64,000 nucleotides of DNA from Pseudozobellia sp. WGM2 (GCF_017810075.1 NZ_JADNYK010000008.1:1-64000); one strand, 5' to 3'; counted from the stretch's first letter, positions 10,807-19,888 are shown. Notes: generated by a model from the letters alone, not told the origin. Made by a program: numbers and translations.

Positions 10807-11203
10807 AGTAAGTAGGAAAGCACATTTTAATGCGGCCCATCGTCTGTATCGAAAAGACTGGGAGCCTGAAAAGAACGATGCTGTTTTTGGTAAATGTAAC
10901 AACCCTAATTTTCATGGTCATAATTACGAACTTATTGTAAGTGTAACTGGTGAAATAAATAAAGAAACGGGCTTTGTTATTGACATGAAGGTTTTAAAAG
11001 ATTTGATCAAGAATGAAATTGAAGATGCCCTAGACCACAAAAATTTAAATGTTGAGGTACCAGAATTTCAAGATTTAAACCCAACTGCAGAAAATATTGC
11101 GATAGTTATCTGGCGTAAACTTAGACCTCATATTGACAATACCAAAGAAATCGAGGTAATCCTTTATGAGACCCCTCGAAACTTTGTTACATTTTCCGGT
11201 TAG
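10796..11203 (+). CDS. 6-pyruvoyl tetrahydropterin synthase family (PTPS-II-like)
   Basis: 135 residues from ATG 10796; a longer open frame from 10754 adds residues encoded within idi. Zinc ligands H15, H40 and H42 are visible in HFNAAH and HGHNYE, with catalytic Cys34 and the D80-H81 pair in LDHKNLN. The active-site spacing is Cys-x5-HGH (CNNPNFHGH), the pattern reported for tetrahydrobiopterin-type PTPS-II, not the Cys-x3-HGH of QueD. It therefore more likely converts dihydroneopterin triphosphate to 6-pyruvoyl-tetrahydropterin than making queuosine precursor, although dual activity is known in this superfamily. Overlaps idi by 11 bp and is 3 bp from bcp. Annotation pipelines would probably call it queD. 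Confidence 0.85.
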   Translation: MKVKVSRKAHFNAAHRLYRKDWEPEKNDAVFGKCNNPNFHGHNYELIVSVTGEINKETGFVIDMKVLKDLIKNEIEDALDHKNLNVEVPEFQDLNPTAENIAIVIWRKLRPHIDNTKEIEVILYETPRNFVTFSG

Positions 11204-11206
11204 CTT

Positions 11207-11662
11207 ATGGGACTAAAAGTGGGTGACGAAATACCTGATTTTACATTGATCGATCAGTTCGGTAAAGTATTCGACAGTGCAAATTTTAAGGGTAAAAAAC
11301 CGATGGTCATCTATTTCTACCCGAAAGACGATACTCCCGGCTGTACGAAAGAAGCATGTTCCTTTAGAGATAGCTATGAGCAGTTTAAAGATTTGGGTGT
11401 CGAGGTGATCGGTATCAGTTCAGACGACCAAAAAAGTCATTATAATTTTGCCGAAAAATATAAGCTTCCCTTTACCTTGCTCGCAGATAATAATAAAGTA
11501 GTGCGCAAAGCGTTTAATGTAGGAAAAAGTTTACTAATACTTCCTGGAAGGGAAACCTATGTTGTAGATTCAAAAGGAAAAATAATCATGGTTTTCAATA
11601 GCATGGGTGCTTCAGCGCACATTAGAGAAGCATTGAAGGCCATACAATCAATCAAACTATGA
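11207..11662 (+). CDS. bcp: Thioredoxin-dependent peroxiredoxin (BCP/PrxQ)
   Basis: 151 residues. Reduces hydrogen and organic peroxides in the cytoplasm with thioredoxin as donor. The active-site stretch YPKDDTPGCTKEAC contains peroxidatic Cys46 and resolving Cys51, the five-residue spacing of atypical 2-Cys PrxQ proteins. Length matches the family. Starts 3 bp after the PTPS gene and overlaps manA by 4 bp (ATGA), so expression is coupled to both. Confidence 0.93.
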   Translation: MGLKVGDEIPDFTLIDQFGKVFDSANFKGKKPMVIYFYPKDDTPGCTKEACSFRDSYEQFKDLGVEVIGISSDDQKSHYNFAEKYKLPFTLLADNNKVVRKAFNVGKSLLILPGRETYVVDSKGKIIMVFNSMGASAHIREALKAIQSIKL

Positions 11663-12627
11663 TCTTTTACCCCTTAAAATTTCAACCAATACTCAAAGAA
11701 CGTCTATGGGGCGGCACAAAATTAAAAGATGTATTGGGTAAACCGATCGAAAATGATATAACTGGCGAGAGCTGGGAACTATCTACGGTGTCTGGTGATA
11801 TCTCCGTAGTCTCGAATGGTGAGCTATCAGGAAAATCTTTGCAAGAACTTATTGAAGAATTTCCGGAGCAGTTGCTGGGTAAGAGTGTTTTTGAAAGGTT
11901 CGGCACCGATTTTCCTATTCTTATCAAGTTCATCGATGCCAAAAAAGACCTTTCGATACAATTACATCCGAACGATGAGTTGGCCAAAGAACGGCATAAC
12001 TCTTTTGGCAAAACTGAAATGTGGTATGTGATGGATGCCGATAATGATGCCGAGCTAATAGTCGGTTTCAATAAAGATGTTACGAAAGAGGAATATGCCA
12101 ATAGCTTAGAGAACGATACATTGTTAGAACTTCTCAATTACGAGAAGGTTAATGAGGGAGATACTTTTTTTATTAATACCGGAAAAATCCATGCCATTGG
12201 TGCAGGCGTTTTATTGGCAGAAATACAACAGACTTCAGATATCACCTATCGAGTGTTTGATTTTAATAGGAAGGATAAAAACGGTAATCTACGGGAGTTG
12301 CATACAGATTTGGCACTAGATGCTATTGATTATTTAAAGAAAGACGATTTCAAGGTAAATTATTCGAATACGAAGGATAAGGTGAACGATATGGTCGAGT
12401 GCCCTTATTTCAAGACAAATTTTCTAGATTTGTCGCAAGACTTGATACTAGATATCAAGCAAAGAGATTCTTTTACAATTTACATGTGTGTAGGTGGTTC
12501 TGCTATGATTACAAACGACTTTGGTTCTGTAGATATAGAAAAAGGTCAAACTACGTTGGTAGCTGCCGCATCTGAATCGATTACAATCAAGACAGAAGGT
12601 GCCAAGTTATTGGAGGTAACTATTTAG
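11659..12627 (+). CDS. manA: Mannose-6-phosphate isomerase, class I
   Basis: 322 residues. Interconverts mannose 6-phosphate and fructose 6-phosphate, feeding GDP-mannose and polysaccharide synthesis. Zinc-site motifs are visible: QLHPND (Q101, H103), KTEMWYV (E120) and NTGKIHAIGAG (H176), followed by the cupin strand LAEIQQTSDITYRVFDFNR. It is the short bacterial form, lacking the extra domain of the longer enzymes. The ATGA overlap with bcp indicates translational coupling. No regulatory link to the other operon members is evident; the grouping may be just a shared transcript. Confidence 0.92.
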   Translation: MIFYPLKFQPILKERLWGGTKLKDVLGKPIENDITGESWELSTVSGDISVVSNGELSGKSLQELIEEFPEQLLGKSVFERFGTDFPILIKFIDAKKDLSIQLHPNDELAKERHNSFGKTEMWYVMDADNDAELIVGFNKDVTKEEYANSLENDTLLELLNYEKVNEGDTFFINTGKIHAIGAGVLLAEIQQTSDITYRVFDFNRKDKNGNLRELHTDLALDAIDYLKKDDFKVNYSNTKDKVNDMVECPYFKTNFLDLSQDLILDIKQRDSFTIYMCVGGSAMITNDFGSVDIEKGQTTLVAAASESITIKTEGAKLLEVTI

Positions 12628-12638
12628 AGTTGGTACCG

Positions 12639-12671
12639 TTGATCAAATGATTTAAAAAAAGGCTATTTTTG
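12639..12671 (+). promoter_or_regulatory. Promoter: TTG -33 and TATTTTTG -7
   Basis: TTG at 12639-12641, 22 bp, then TATTTTTG at 12664-12671, 20 bp before the ATG at 12691. Both elements fit the Bacteroidota consensus. Confidence 0.6.
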
Positions 12672-12690
12672 CAAAAAATAAATCCATATT

Positions 12691-12960
12691 ATGGCAAGTG
12701 TAAGAGAATTAAAAAAAGATATCAATAATGTACTTGGCGATATCATCGAAGCGGTATATATCGTTGATGCGGCAAATAATAATCAAGAGTCTAAAGAGGG
12801 AGCCAAAATTATCGATGAGGCCATTGAAACTTTTGACGTTTTAATTGAGAAGGTTAATAATAAGAAAGTAGATAACAGAAAAAGCCACCTAAAAGAGGTA
12901 CGCCAAGAATTGGAAACTAAGGCCAACGGTCTCGCTGAAAAGGTTAATAACCTCGGATAG
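12691..12960 (+). CDS. Conserved hypothetical small helical protein
   Basis: 89 residues, nearly all predicted helix, charged (Lys/Glu/Asp/Asn-rich), with no signal peptide, Cys or membrane segment. The heptad-like spacing in the second half (VLIEKVNNKKVDNRKSHLKEV) suggests a coiled coil or small helical bundle. It stands alone between its own promoter and a strong terminator. I recognise it only as a type of small protein seen in flavobacteria; no function can be assigned. The good promoter and the terminator suggest it is well expressed. Confidence 0.75.
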   Translation: MASVRELKKDINNVLGDIIEAVYIVDAANNNQESKEGAKIIDEAIETFDVLIEKVNNKKVDNRKSHLKEVRQELETKANGLAEKVNNLG

Positions 12961-12984
12961 TGTAGTTACCCGAATTTTGAATAA

Positions 12985-13014
12985 AAAAATCCCGTTATTA
13001 AACGGGATTTTTTT
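12985..13014 (+). terminator. Bidirectional intrinsic terminator
   Basis: Stem ATCCCGTT / AACGGGAT with loop ATTA, flanked by an A run on the left and a T run on the right, so it can end both the plus gene at 12960 and the minus gene ending at 13013. Confidence 0.9.
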
Positions 13015-13714
13015 ATTTCTTCACATTTTCTAAATGTTCTTTTAAGAGGGTGCCATATTTCGACTCGGCCACTTCAGGTGAAAGTGAATTGTAAATAGAA
13101 TCTAAGTATATAACATTCGCATCAGATACATCGTTTAGAGCGATAAAAGGTGCTATATATGAATTCTTGTTGTTAAGGGCAAAGTTCAAGGCAAATGCAT
13201 AACCTCGTTTTAGGTTTCTGTCACTAAGATCCTGCAGCGAATCTAACTGTAATGAATCTAATGGAACTTCTGGGTTACGGGCAATTTGCATAAGTTCGAG
13301 ATTCTTCATGTTAAATCGCGACATTGTCTTTTGGTACTCTTTCAATTTTTTTTGAGTTTCAGAACCTTCGATTTTTGGGTTCATATCAAAAGTGTTCCAT
13401 GAAGTGTTAATAGTTATAGTACCAGGTTCACCAAAAAAAGTAATTCTATCGTTGATATCGTTGGCATCTTCTTTCTTAAGGTAGAGGTAAAAAATTTCCG
13501 GACTCTCTAATTCGGTTTCAAAGTTGAATGTACCATCACCATCAACCTGCACCGAATCTATGGTTGTCAAGGTTGAATCTGGTATATGTTGTAGGTAGAG
13601 TGTACCTTTTTTGAGCCCCTTGACATTGCCGTTCACGATCATCATATTGGCATTGTTTCCTCCACAGGAAATCATTAAAAAAAGAATGGCACTTAAGAAG
13701 AATAGGTTTTTCAT
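13013..13714 (-). CDS. DUF4369-type lipoprotein
   Basis: 233 residues when begun at the ATG at 13714, which starts directly with a lipoprotein signal (KNLFFLSAILFLMISCGGN); the frame is open seven codons further up to 13735. Lipobox Cys follows MIS. Residues after the anchor form a beta-rich module (VNGNVKGLKKGTLYLQ...DSVQVDGDGTFNF), the pattern of the DUF4369 domain found at the N-terminus of Bacteroidota thiol-disulfide lipoproteins. The usual C-terminal thioredoxin domain with CxxC is absent, replaced by a helical tail. Likely periplasm-facing; function unknown. Confidence 0.8.
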   Translation of the reverse strand: MKNLFFLSAILFLMISCGGNNANMMIVNGNVKGLKKGTLYLQHIPDSTLTTIDSVQVDGDGTFNFETELESPEIFYLYLKKEDANDINDRITFFGEPGTITINTSWNTFDMNPKIEGSETQKKLKEYQKTMSRFNMKNLELMQIARNPEVPLDSLQLDSLQDLSDRNLKRGYAFALNFALNNKNSYIAPFIALNDVSDANVIYLDSIYNSLSPEVAESKYGTLLKEHLENVKK

Positions 13715-13773
13715 TTTATTTTTTTGGTGGCGCAAATATCCTAAAAAAAATCATTTTAACTGATGGTCGGCAG

Positions 13774-15036
13774 TTATAGTTTTGAAGCAACTTCCATAAG
13801 ATAGGCACAAAGTAGGGCACCCCCAGTACCGACAACATAGCCAAAGACAGCTAACAATACACCAACAGAGGTCAATGACGGGTGAAATTCCGCGGCCACC
13901 ACTGGTGCCGAAGCGGCCCCGCCTACGTTGGCTTGACTGCCAACCGCCAAGAAAAAATAAGGAGCTTTTATAAGTTTGGCCACCAATATCAATAAGCCGG
14001 CATGTATAGTAATCCAAATAAAGCCTATTGCGATAAGGCCGGGGTTTTCTAAAACTTTGCCCAAATCCATTTTCATACCTATGGTTGCCACTAGAATATA
14101 AATGAACATTCCGCCGATTTTACTGGCCCCTGCACCTTCGTAGTTTTTGGCCTTGGTAAATGATAATGAAATACCAACTACGGTAGCGATTACCACCATC
14201 CAAAAGAAACTGGAGCCTAAAAATGATAGAAAACTTTTCTTGTCACTGACGCTGTCGAATGTTGAAGTAAGAAAATTACTGATGTGATTTCCGAAAAAAT
14301 GGGCTATTCCGGTCGCCGTAAAGGCAAAGAACAACATCATCATGTAATCTTTGAGCGTGGGAACCCTAGTAATTTTCTCGGCAAAAGCGGTAACCTTTAC
14401 TTTTAGGGTTTCGATAGCGCTGGTATCTGCCCTGAGCCATTTATCGATACGCTTTGTTTTACCTACTCCGAGAAGAATAACGGCCATCCATACATTGGCA
14501 ACTACTATATCGACCAACACCATGCCACCATATTTTTCAGGGTTGTACCTGAATATTTCTAGCATGGCCGCTTGATTGGCGCCACCACCGATCCAACTGC
14601 CGGCAATGGTTGCAAGTCCGCGCCAAATAGCATCAAAATCGTTGCCACCAACAGTTTCAGGTGAAAATATAGACACAATTAAAATGGCTATAGGCCCACC
14701 GATTATTATGCCTACGCTACCGGTCAAAAACATAATAAGCGCTTTTGACCCCAAATTGGAGATGGCCTTCAAGTCGATACTTAAAGTCATGAGAACCAAT
14801 GCAGCGGGCAAAAGATATCTGCTAGCTACAAAATAAAGATTCGACGACTCATCGGAAATTATGCCTGAACTGGCCAATATCGCAGGCAATAAATAGCACA
14901 TTAGAACAGCAGGCACTATTGAATAAAACTTTTTCCAGAACCCTTTGGTAATTGAGGAAGTATAAAATATGAAGCCTAGACATAGAGTTAATAAACCAAA
15001 TACTACGGTGTCGTCGGTAATTAGGGGTTCTATCAT
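13774..15036 (-). CDS. DUF819 family integral membrane protein
   Basis: 420 residues with about ten hydrophobic membrane segments and Gly-rich signatures such as GSWIGGGANQAAM and GSQANVGGAASAPV, which recur in both halves and look like paired re-entrant or substrate-binding segments of a transporter fold. This matches the DUF819 (YjcL-like) family, whose substrate is not established. The gene is on the minus strand 29 bp after the HAD phosphatase gene, so the two may be co-transcribed. I infer a transporter, without a substrate. Confidence 0.85.
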   Translation of the reverse strand: MIEPLITDDTVVFGLLTLCLGFIFYTSSITKGFWKKFYSIVPAVLMCYLLPAILASSGIISDESSNLYFVASRYLLPAALVLMTLSIDLKAISNLGSKALIMFLTGSVGIIIGGPIAILIVSIFSPETVGGNDFDAIWRGLATIAGSWIGGGANQAAMLEIFRYNPEKYGGMVLVDIVVANVWMAVILLGVGKTKRIDKWLRADTSAIETLKVKVTAFAEKITRVPTLKDYMMMLFFAFTATGIAHFFGNHISNFLTSTFDSVSDKKSFLSFLGSSFFWMVVIATVVGISLSFTKAKNYEGAGASKIGGMFIYILVATIGMKMDLGKVLENPGLIAIGFIWITIHAGLLILVAKLIKAPYFFLAVGSQANVGGAASAPVVAAEFHPSLTSVGVLLAVFGYVVGTGGALLCAYLMEVASKL

Positions 15037-15065
15037 AAAACGGACTTGCTTTTTACCAAATATAG

Positions 15066-15878
15066 TTAAAATACAAGATGCTCCTTTATAAAGCTGGCTA
15101 CCCCATGTTCTGTGTTGGCAAGAGTAACTTCATTGGCAATAGTTTTGACTTCTTCTCTTGCATTGCCCACGGCCACACCTAAACCTGTATGTTGTAGCAT
15201 CTCTATGTCGTTATAATTGTCACCGAAAGAGATGACATCCGAAAGCTCTTCATCATCTTTTAACAATAATTTTATCGCAGTAAGTTTTGAAACTGATTTT
15301 GGCGCAATTTCAATTAAGGTATCGTTTGAACGGTAAAGATTTAAATCTTCTGAAAATCGCTCTTCTAAAATAGGGAATATGGCATCTGAAGTATTCTTGG
15401 TACCCATAAGCATTATTTTATGTGCACCTAGTTCTCTAGACTGCCAGTCTGCTAGGGTGTCTTTAGTAGCTCTAAATACAGGTGTGGTTTGCGTATATCT
15501 AATTTCTTTACGTACGCGCTCGCTGTTCTCTTCAACATACCATTCATTACCATGGTATAGGCCCAATTTTATAGAGTGAACCATGGCCAAAGCATATACC
15601 TCGTTTAAAAAGGGAATAGTTATTTCAGCGGATGCGATTTTATTTTCACCGTCTAGTACCAATGCGCCATTATAACAGATCAAAGGTTGGTTTTCGATTC
15701 CCAGCCTACGTTGAAGATAGGTCATTGCACGGGGCATTCTTGCAGACACAAGAACAACCCTTACCTGACTTTTAATTCTATTGATTTCGGCTATAGTAAA
15801 ATCAGATACATCGCTTTTTGAAGAAAGTAAGGTGCCGTCTAAATCGGAGCAAAGTATTTTATATTTCAATGATTTCAA
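15066..15878 (-). CDS. Cof-type HAD-superfamily phosphatase
   Basis: 270 residues. Motif I is CSDLDGTLL with nucleophile Asp12 and acid/base Asp14; motif II lies in VVLVSARM; the Lys of motif III is likely in the SKLTAIKLLL stretch; motif IV is ISFGDNYNDIEML. The C2-type cap between motifs II and III and the length fit the Cof subfamily, which dephosphorylates sugar phosphates, PLP or flavin intermediates. The actual substrate cannot be read from sequence. It lies 59 bp downstream of the PBP gene and 29 bp upstream of the DUF819 gene, all on the same strand. Confidence 0.9.
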   Translation of the reverse strand: MKSLKYKILCSDLDGTLLSSKSDVSDFTIAEINRIKSQVRVVLVSARMPRAMTYLQRRLGIENQPLICYNGALVLDGENKIASAEITIPFLNEVYALAMVHSIKLGLYHGNEWYVEENSERVRKEIRYTQTTPVFRATKDTLADWQSRELGAHKIMLMGTKNTSDAIFPILEERFSEDLNLYRSNDTLIEIAPKSVSKLTAIKLLLKDDEELSDVISFGDNYNDIEMLQHTGLGVAVGNAREEVKTIANEVTLANTEHGVASFIKEHLVF

Positions 15879-15937
15879 GCTTTGAATGAGAACACAAAAA
15901 TAAGAATTGAAAAGGGTTCGACCTAGTTCGAAACTTA

Positions 15938-18196
15938 TTAGGGTGCAGAGTTGCGACCTTTGAATTGTTTTTTTCTTTTCTTATCAGGATTCTTGAACAA
16001 ACGTTTGAAAAAGCCATCACGTTTGACCGGTTCGCAGTCTAGCATTTCGAGAACGAGGGGATCCGGTTTTTTAAATTGAGCTTTTGTTATGTAATTATAT
16101 GAAGGATGCTTGTTCATTTCTTGCATAAATTTTGCAAAAATCGGTAACGCCGCACTTGCACCTTGGCCTAAACTGGTACTTCTAAAACCAATTTCGTGAT
16201 TATCGAGCCCAACCCAGGTTACATGAACCAGTTCTGGGGTTAAGGCGACGAACCAGGCATCCTTATTATTTTGGGTAGTTCCCGTTTTACCCGCAATGGC
16301 ATTATTCAATTTGTAAGTACCGCGAATGCGTGAAGCGGTACCTTTGTCGATTGTCGACTTCATCATCTCGACCATGATTTGCCGTGTCTGTTCTGAGAAG
16401 GCAGTTTCAACCGCCCGCTTGGGCTCGAATTTAACCAAAAGAGAATCTTTTTGGTCAGAAATAGAATTAATCAAATAAGGTAAAACAGCGCGCCCATTGT
16501 TCATATAGCTCGCATAGGCCCCTGCCAGTTCATTGAGGTATATTTCTCCCGTACCCAAAGCCAGTGAAGGCTCTTCTGGTAACTTGGTGAAAATGCCCAT
16601 ATTTTTAGCCATGGCAATTACATTGTTTATCCCCGTTTTCTCCATGACTTTTACCGCAACGGTATTCACGGAGTTGCTCAAGGCTTGCTCCATAGAATAG
16701 TTGAGGTAAGCTTCATCTTTTTCGCCAGAATTTCCTGGTGACCAACCCTTTAGGTTTTCATATTCTACTTCTTCCGCAGAAAAATAAGTGCAAGGTTCAA
16801 TACCGGTTTCTAAGGCTGCGGTATACACCAAAGGCTTAAATGTCGAACCCACTTGTCTTTTACTCTGAGCGACGTGATCATATTTAAAGTGTTCAAAATC
16901 TACACCACCTATCCAAGTTTTTACAGCCCCAGTTTTAGGTTCAATGGCCAATGAGCCGGTATTGAGAAATTTCATATAATGTTTCAAACTATCAATAGAG
17001 CTGGCCTGAATAGTTTTTTTACCCTCCCAATCGACCAAAATCATCTTTTTCTTTTGGTTGAGCGAGTCCATAATTTGCTTTTCATCAAGACCGGAAGCGC
17101 TTAATTTTTTATAGATGCTTGATTGTTTGATCAGTTTATCGATCAATTTTTTATTGGTAGCCCAAGGCGCACTTTTTCCATAGCTTTTCTCGAAGCGTTC
17201 TTGAAGCGATTTCATATGATCTCTCATGGCTTTTTCGGCCCAGAATTGCATATTGTAATCAAGGGTGGTATAGATTTTTAGACCTGAGGTATAGATGTTG
17301 TACTCGTTACCTTCTTCTCGCTGCTCCTTGGTCCATTTTAGTAATTTCTTTCTTACCTCTTCCCTGAAATAGGGCGCCAATCCATCGTTATTATCGTACT
17401 CACGATAGTTTAGGGTCAACGGTAAATTAATTAAACTATCTTTTTGATTCTCAGGTAGCATTTCATTTTTGTGCATTGATGCCAAGACCAAATTTCTACG
17501 GTCCAAGCTTCTTTCAGGAAAAACCCTAGGGTTATACCCGTAGGTCGCCTTGAGCATGCCAACCAAAACGGCCGCCTCTTCAAGTTTTAAATCTTGAGTT
17601 TTTTTATTAAAAAACTTGAGTGAAGCACTTTCAATGCCAAAAGTATTGTCGCCAAATGAAACGGTATTTAAATAGTGCCCTAAAATTTCTTGCTTAGAGT
17701 AAATTTTTTCAATGCGCTTGGCAATGAACATTTCCTTAAGTTTATCGACTACAATATTGGTTTGCTTACGGTCTCTTCTAGGGTATAGGTTTTTGGCCAA
17801 TTGTTGTGTAAGGGTACTTCCTCCACCTGCTGATTGATCTTGCATTAAAATGGTCTTTAACGCTACTCTACCCAAACTTTGGTAATCGATACCAGAATGT
17901 TCGTGGAAACGCTCATCTTCTATGGCCACTAATGCATTGAGTACGTTTTCTGGAATATCATCAAAGTCAATCGGTTGCCTATCGAAAAGATAGTATTTAC
18001 CAATAAGCATGCTATCTGCAGTATAAACTTCAGATGCTCTCTGATATTGAAAATCGGAAAGGTCCTCTTTAGAAGGCAACTTGCCCCATAGCCCCCAGTT
18101 TACGCTCATTATGAAAACTACGGAGAAAATGAAAAGACCGACTACGGATAATATGCCAATTCTTAAAAACCTATTTTTTATTCCTTTTAGTATCAA
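15938..18196 (-). CDS. Bifunctional class A penicillin-binding protein (PBP1A)
   Basis: 752 residues. Polymerises lipid II and cross-links peptidoglycan at the inner membrane. Membrane anchor about 12-34. Glycosyltransferase 51 domain: EDERFHEHSGID with catalytic Glu93, then GGSTLTQQLAKN (125-136) and the RKQTNIVVDKLKEMFIA region. Transpeptidase domain: GSTFKP with nucleophile Ser about 451, SNSVN, and GKTGTTQNNKDAWFV. The C-terminal tail is basic. Length matches the family. The start chosen gives a short cytoplasmic segment before the anchor. Confidence 0.95.
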   Translation of the reverse strand: MILKGIKNRFLRIGILSVVGLFIFSVVFIMSVNWGLWGKLPSKEDLSDFQYQRASEVYTADSMLIGKYYLFDRQPIDFDDIPENVLNALVAIEDERFHEHSGIDYQSLGRVALKTILMQDQSAGGGSTLTQQLAKNLYPRRDRKQTNIVVDKLKEMFIAKRIEKIYSKQEILGHYLNTVSFGDNTFGIESASLKFFNKKTQDLKLEEAAVLVGMLKATYGYNPRVFPERSLDRRNLVLASMHKNEMLPENQKDSLINLPLTLNYREYDNNDGLAPYFREEVRKKLLKWTKEQREEGNEYNIYTSGLKIYTTLDYNMQFWAEKAMRDHMKSLQERFEKSYGKSAPWATNKKLIDKLIKQSSIYKKLSASGLDEKQIMDSLNQKKKMILVDWEGKKTIQASSIDSLKHYMKFLNTGSLAIEPKTGAVKTWIGGVDFEHFKYDHVAQSKRQVGSTFKPLVYTAALETGIEPCTYFSAEEVEYENLKGWSPGNSGEKDEAYLNYSMEQALSNSVNTVAVKVMEKTGINNVIAMAKNMGIFTKLPEEPSLALGTGEIYLNELAGAYASYMNNGRAVLPYLINSISDQKDSLLVKFEPKRAVETAFSEQTRQIMVEMMKSTIDKGTASRIRGTYKLNNAIAGKTGTTQNNKDAWFVALTPELVHVTWVGLDNHEIGFRSTSLGQGASAALPIFAKFMQEMNKHPSYNYITKAQFKKPDPLVLEMLDCEPVKRDGFFKRLFKNPDKKRKKQFKGRNSAP

Positions 18197-18277
18197 TACA
18201 CAGATTTTAAGGCTTGCAATATCAAATTAAAAAATGAAAACGGAGTGCTCCTTAACATTAGATTAAACCACAATGGC

Positions 18278-18285
18278 TACATTTG
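18278..18285 (+). promoter_or_regulatory. Candidate promoter -7 element TACATTTG
   Basis: Exact TAnnTTTG match 16 bp before the ATG at 18302. Confidence 0.5.
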
Positions 18286-18301
18286 ACGACAAATTAGTGG
18301 T

Positions 18302-19075
18302 ATGAAAAGAATAGCTTTCTTATTGATTTTTATCTCAAATTTCATTTTGGCAAATGATGGTGACTGGTCTAAGACCGGCCATAGGGCTGTTGGTCAAATT
18401 GCTGAAAAGCACCTTTCAAGAAAAGCCAAGAGAGCTATTAAAGAATTATTGAACGGCAGAAGTCTGGCCACGGTTTCGAATTTTGCAGATGATATTAAGT
18501 CTGATACGGCCTACCGAAAGTTCGGCCCTTGGCACTATGTGAATTTTCCGGCAGATAAGAAATATACGGATGTCAAGCCCAGTGAGCAGGGTGATATTAT
18601 TATTGGTATAGAAAAATGCATCGAAATCGTAGGGGATGAAAATAGAACAACTGCCGATAAGGCCTTCTATCTTAAAATGTTGGTGCATTTAATGGGTGAT
18701 CTTCATCAACCTATGCACGTTGGCCGATCGGAAGATAGGGGAGGCAATGATATTCAATTGCAATGGTTCAATGAAGGTACCAACCTTCATCGGGTTTGGG
18801 ATAGCCATATGATAAACGATTATGGTATGAGTTACACCGAACTTTCTGCCTCGTTACCCAAGTTAAGTAAAGAAAGGGTCAGCTTGATTCAAAAAGGCAG
18901 TATTTATGAATGGGTAGAAGAGAGTCAAGATATTGCCAATGAGGTATATGATTCGGTAGAGGCCGGTGAAAAATTATATTACCGATATAGTTATGACTGG
19001 TGGAGTACTGTTGAGAAACAGCTTCAAAAGGGTGGAATACGGTTGGCCAAAGTTCTCAACGAAGTTTTTTCTTGA
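18302..19075 (+). CDS. Secreted S1/P1-type nuclease
   Basis: 257 residues with a signal peptide (about 1-18). S1/P1 nucleases are trizinc enzymes that degrade single-stranded DNA and RNA to 5'-mononucleotides. The zinc-site residues can be followed: Trp22 and His27 in DWSKTGH, Asp63/64 in FADDIKS, His78 in WHYVNFP, and the cluster HLMGDLHQPMHVG. In fungal enzymes the Trp is the mature N-terminus and its amino group binds zinc; here a few residues (NDGD) may precede it, depending on cleavage. Probable role in extracellular or periplasmic nucleic acid scavenging for phosphate. Monocistronic. Confidence 0.93.
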   Translation: MKRIAFLLIFISNFILANDGDWSKTGHRAVGQIAEKHLSRKAKRAIKELLNGRSLATVSNFADDIKSDTAYRKFGPWHYVNFPADKKYTDVKPSEQGDIIIGIEKCIEIVGDENRTTADKAFYLKMLVHLMGDLHQPMHVGRSEDRGGNDIQLQWFNEGTNLHRVWDSHMINDYGMSYTELSASLPKLSKERVSLIQKGSIYEWVEESQDIANEVYDSVEAGEKLYYRYSYDWWSTVEKQLQKGGIRLAKVLNEVFS

Positions 19076-19256
19076 ATAGACATACATAATTATAGGCTAC
19101 ACAACAATTTATCTGATAAAAATAAAATTTGAACGAATAGATGTACTTTGGAACACGTTTTGAAGTTATATTAATAAGAAGTTCAGTATGAGTATATTAA
19201 TGGTATCGCCCGCTTATTAAAGACAGTACGGTTCTTCAGAAAAAAATATGGGCCAA

Positions 19257-19291
19257 GAAAAACGACCTCTTTCTAAGAGGTCGTTTTTTTA
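19257..19291 (-). terminator. Bidirectional intrinsic terminator
   Basis: Stem AAACGACCTCTT / AAGAGGTCGTTT-type hairpin with a tiny loop (TCT), A-rich on the left and T-rich on the right. It ends alkB on the minus strand and could stop plus-strand transcripts from the nuclease gene. Confidence 0.85.
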
Positions 19292-19888
19292 TTTTATGAT
19301 TCTAAAGGTCAGGTTTATGCGTTCGTCAAGAATTCTAGATGTTTTGGGTATTTGGTGTAACCAGTATTTCTGTGTTTTGCCCGACATGATCAATAAACTA
19401 CCGGATTCCAATAGTAATTTGTACCGCTGAGCTTTGCAAGCCCTGTGTTTGAGATGAAAAAATCGTTCCTGACCTAAAGAAACAGAAGCTATAATCGGGT
19501 TTTTTCCCAATTCTTTCTCATTATCGGCATGCCAGCCATTGCTGTCTTTGCCATTTCTATATAGATTTATTAGACAAGTAGTAAAATCAACATTACAATG
19601 TTTATCTACTTTATTTTTTATTTTTAAAAGTTCACTGGAGAAAGTATGGGGTCTCATCGTAATATGAGAATAAGAATAACTCTTATTGTTGTTACCGTAT
19701 AGTGCGGTAAGTCTAGGTTGTAAATATTCTTTTCCGAACACCTGAATTTTGTCTTGTTGCCAGCGCACCGTACTTCGTAAACATTTAAATAGCAAGTCAG
19801 CTTCATCACTACTAAAAAAATTTGGGTAGTAGTGTATAGTACTATCGACCAATTTTAAATCATTTTCTGTCGGTAAAAGCCGTTGCAT
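19289..19888 (-). CDS. alkB: AlkB-like Fe(II)/2-oxoglutarate dioxygenase
   Basis: 199 residues. Oxidatively removes alkyl lesions (1-methyladenine, 3-methylcytosine) from DNA. The iron triad is H120-x-D122 (GWHADNE) and H178; R190 and R196 in the RINLTFR end bind 2-oxoglutarate and the substrate region. PRLTALYG resembles the ALKBH2/3-like nucleotide-recognition loop. It is the downstream member of a pair: its ATG overlaps the stop of the AraC-type regulator by one base (TAATG), so the two are translationally coupled. Confidence 0.92.
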   Translation of the reverse strand: MQRLLPTENDLKLVDSTIHYYPNFFSSDEADLLFKCLRSTVRWQQDKIQVFGKEYLQPRLTALYGNNNKSYSYSHITMRPHTFSSELLKIKNKVDKHCNVDFTTCLINLYRNGKDSNGWHADNEKELGKNPIIASVSLGQERFFHLKHRACKAQRYKLLLESGSLLIMSGKTQKYWLHQIPKTSRILDERINLTFRIIK

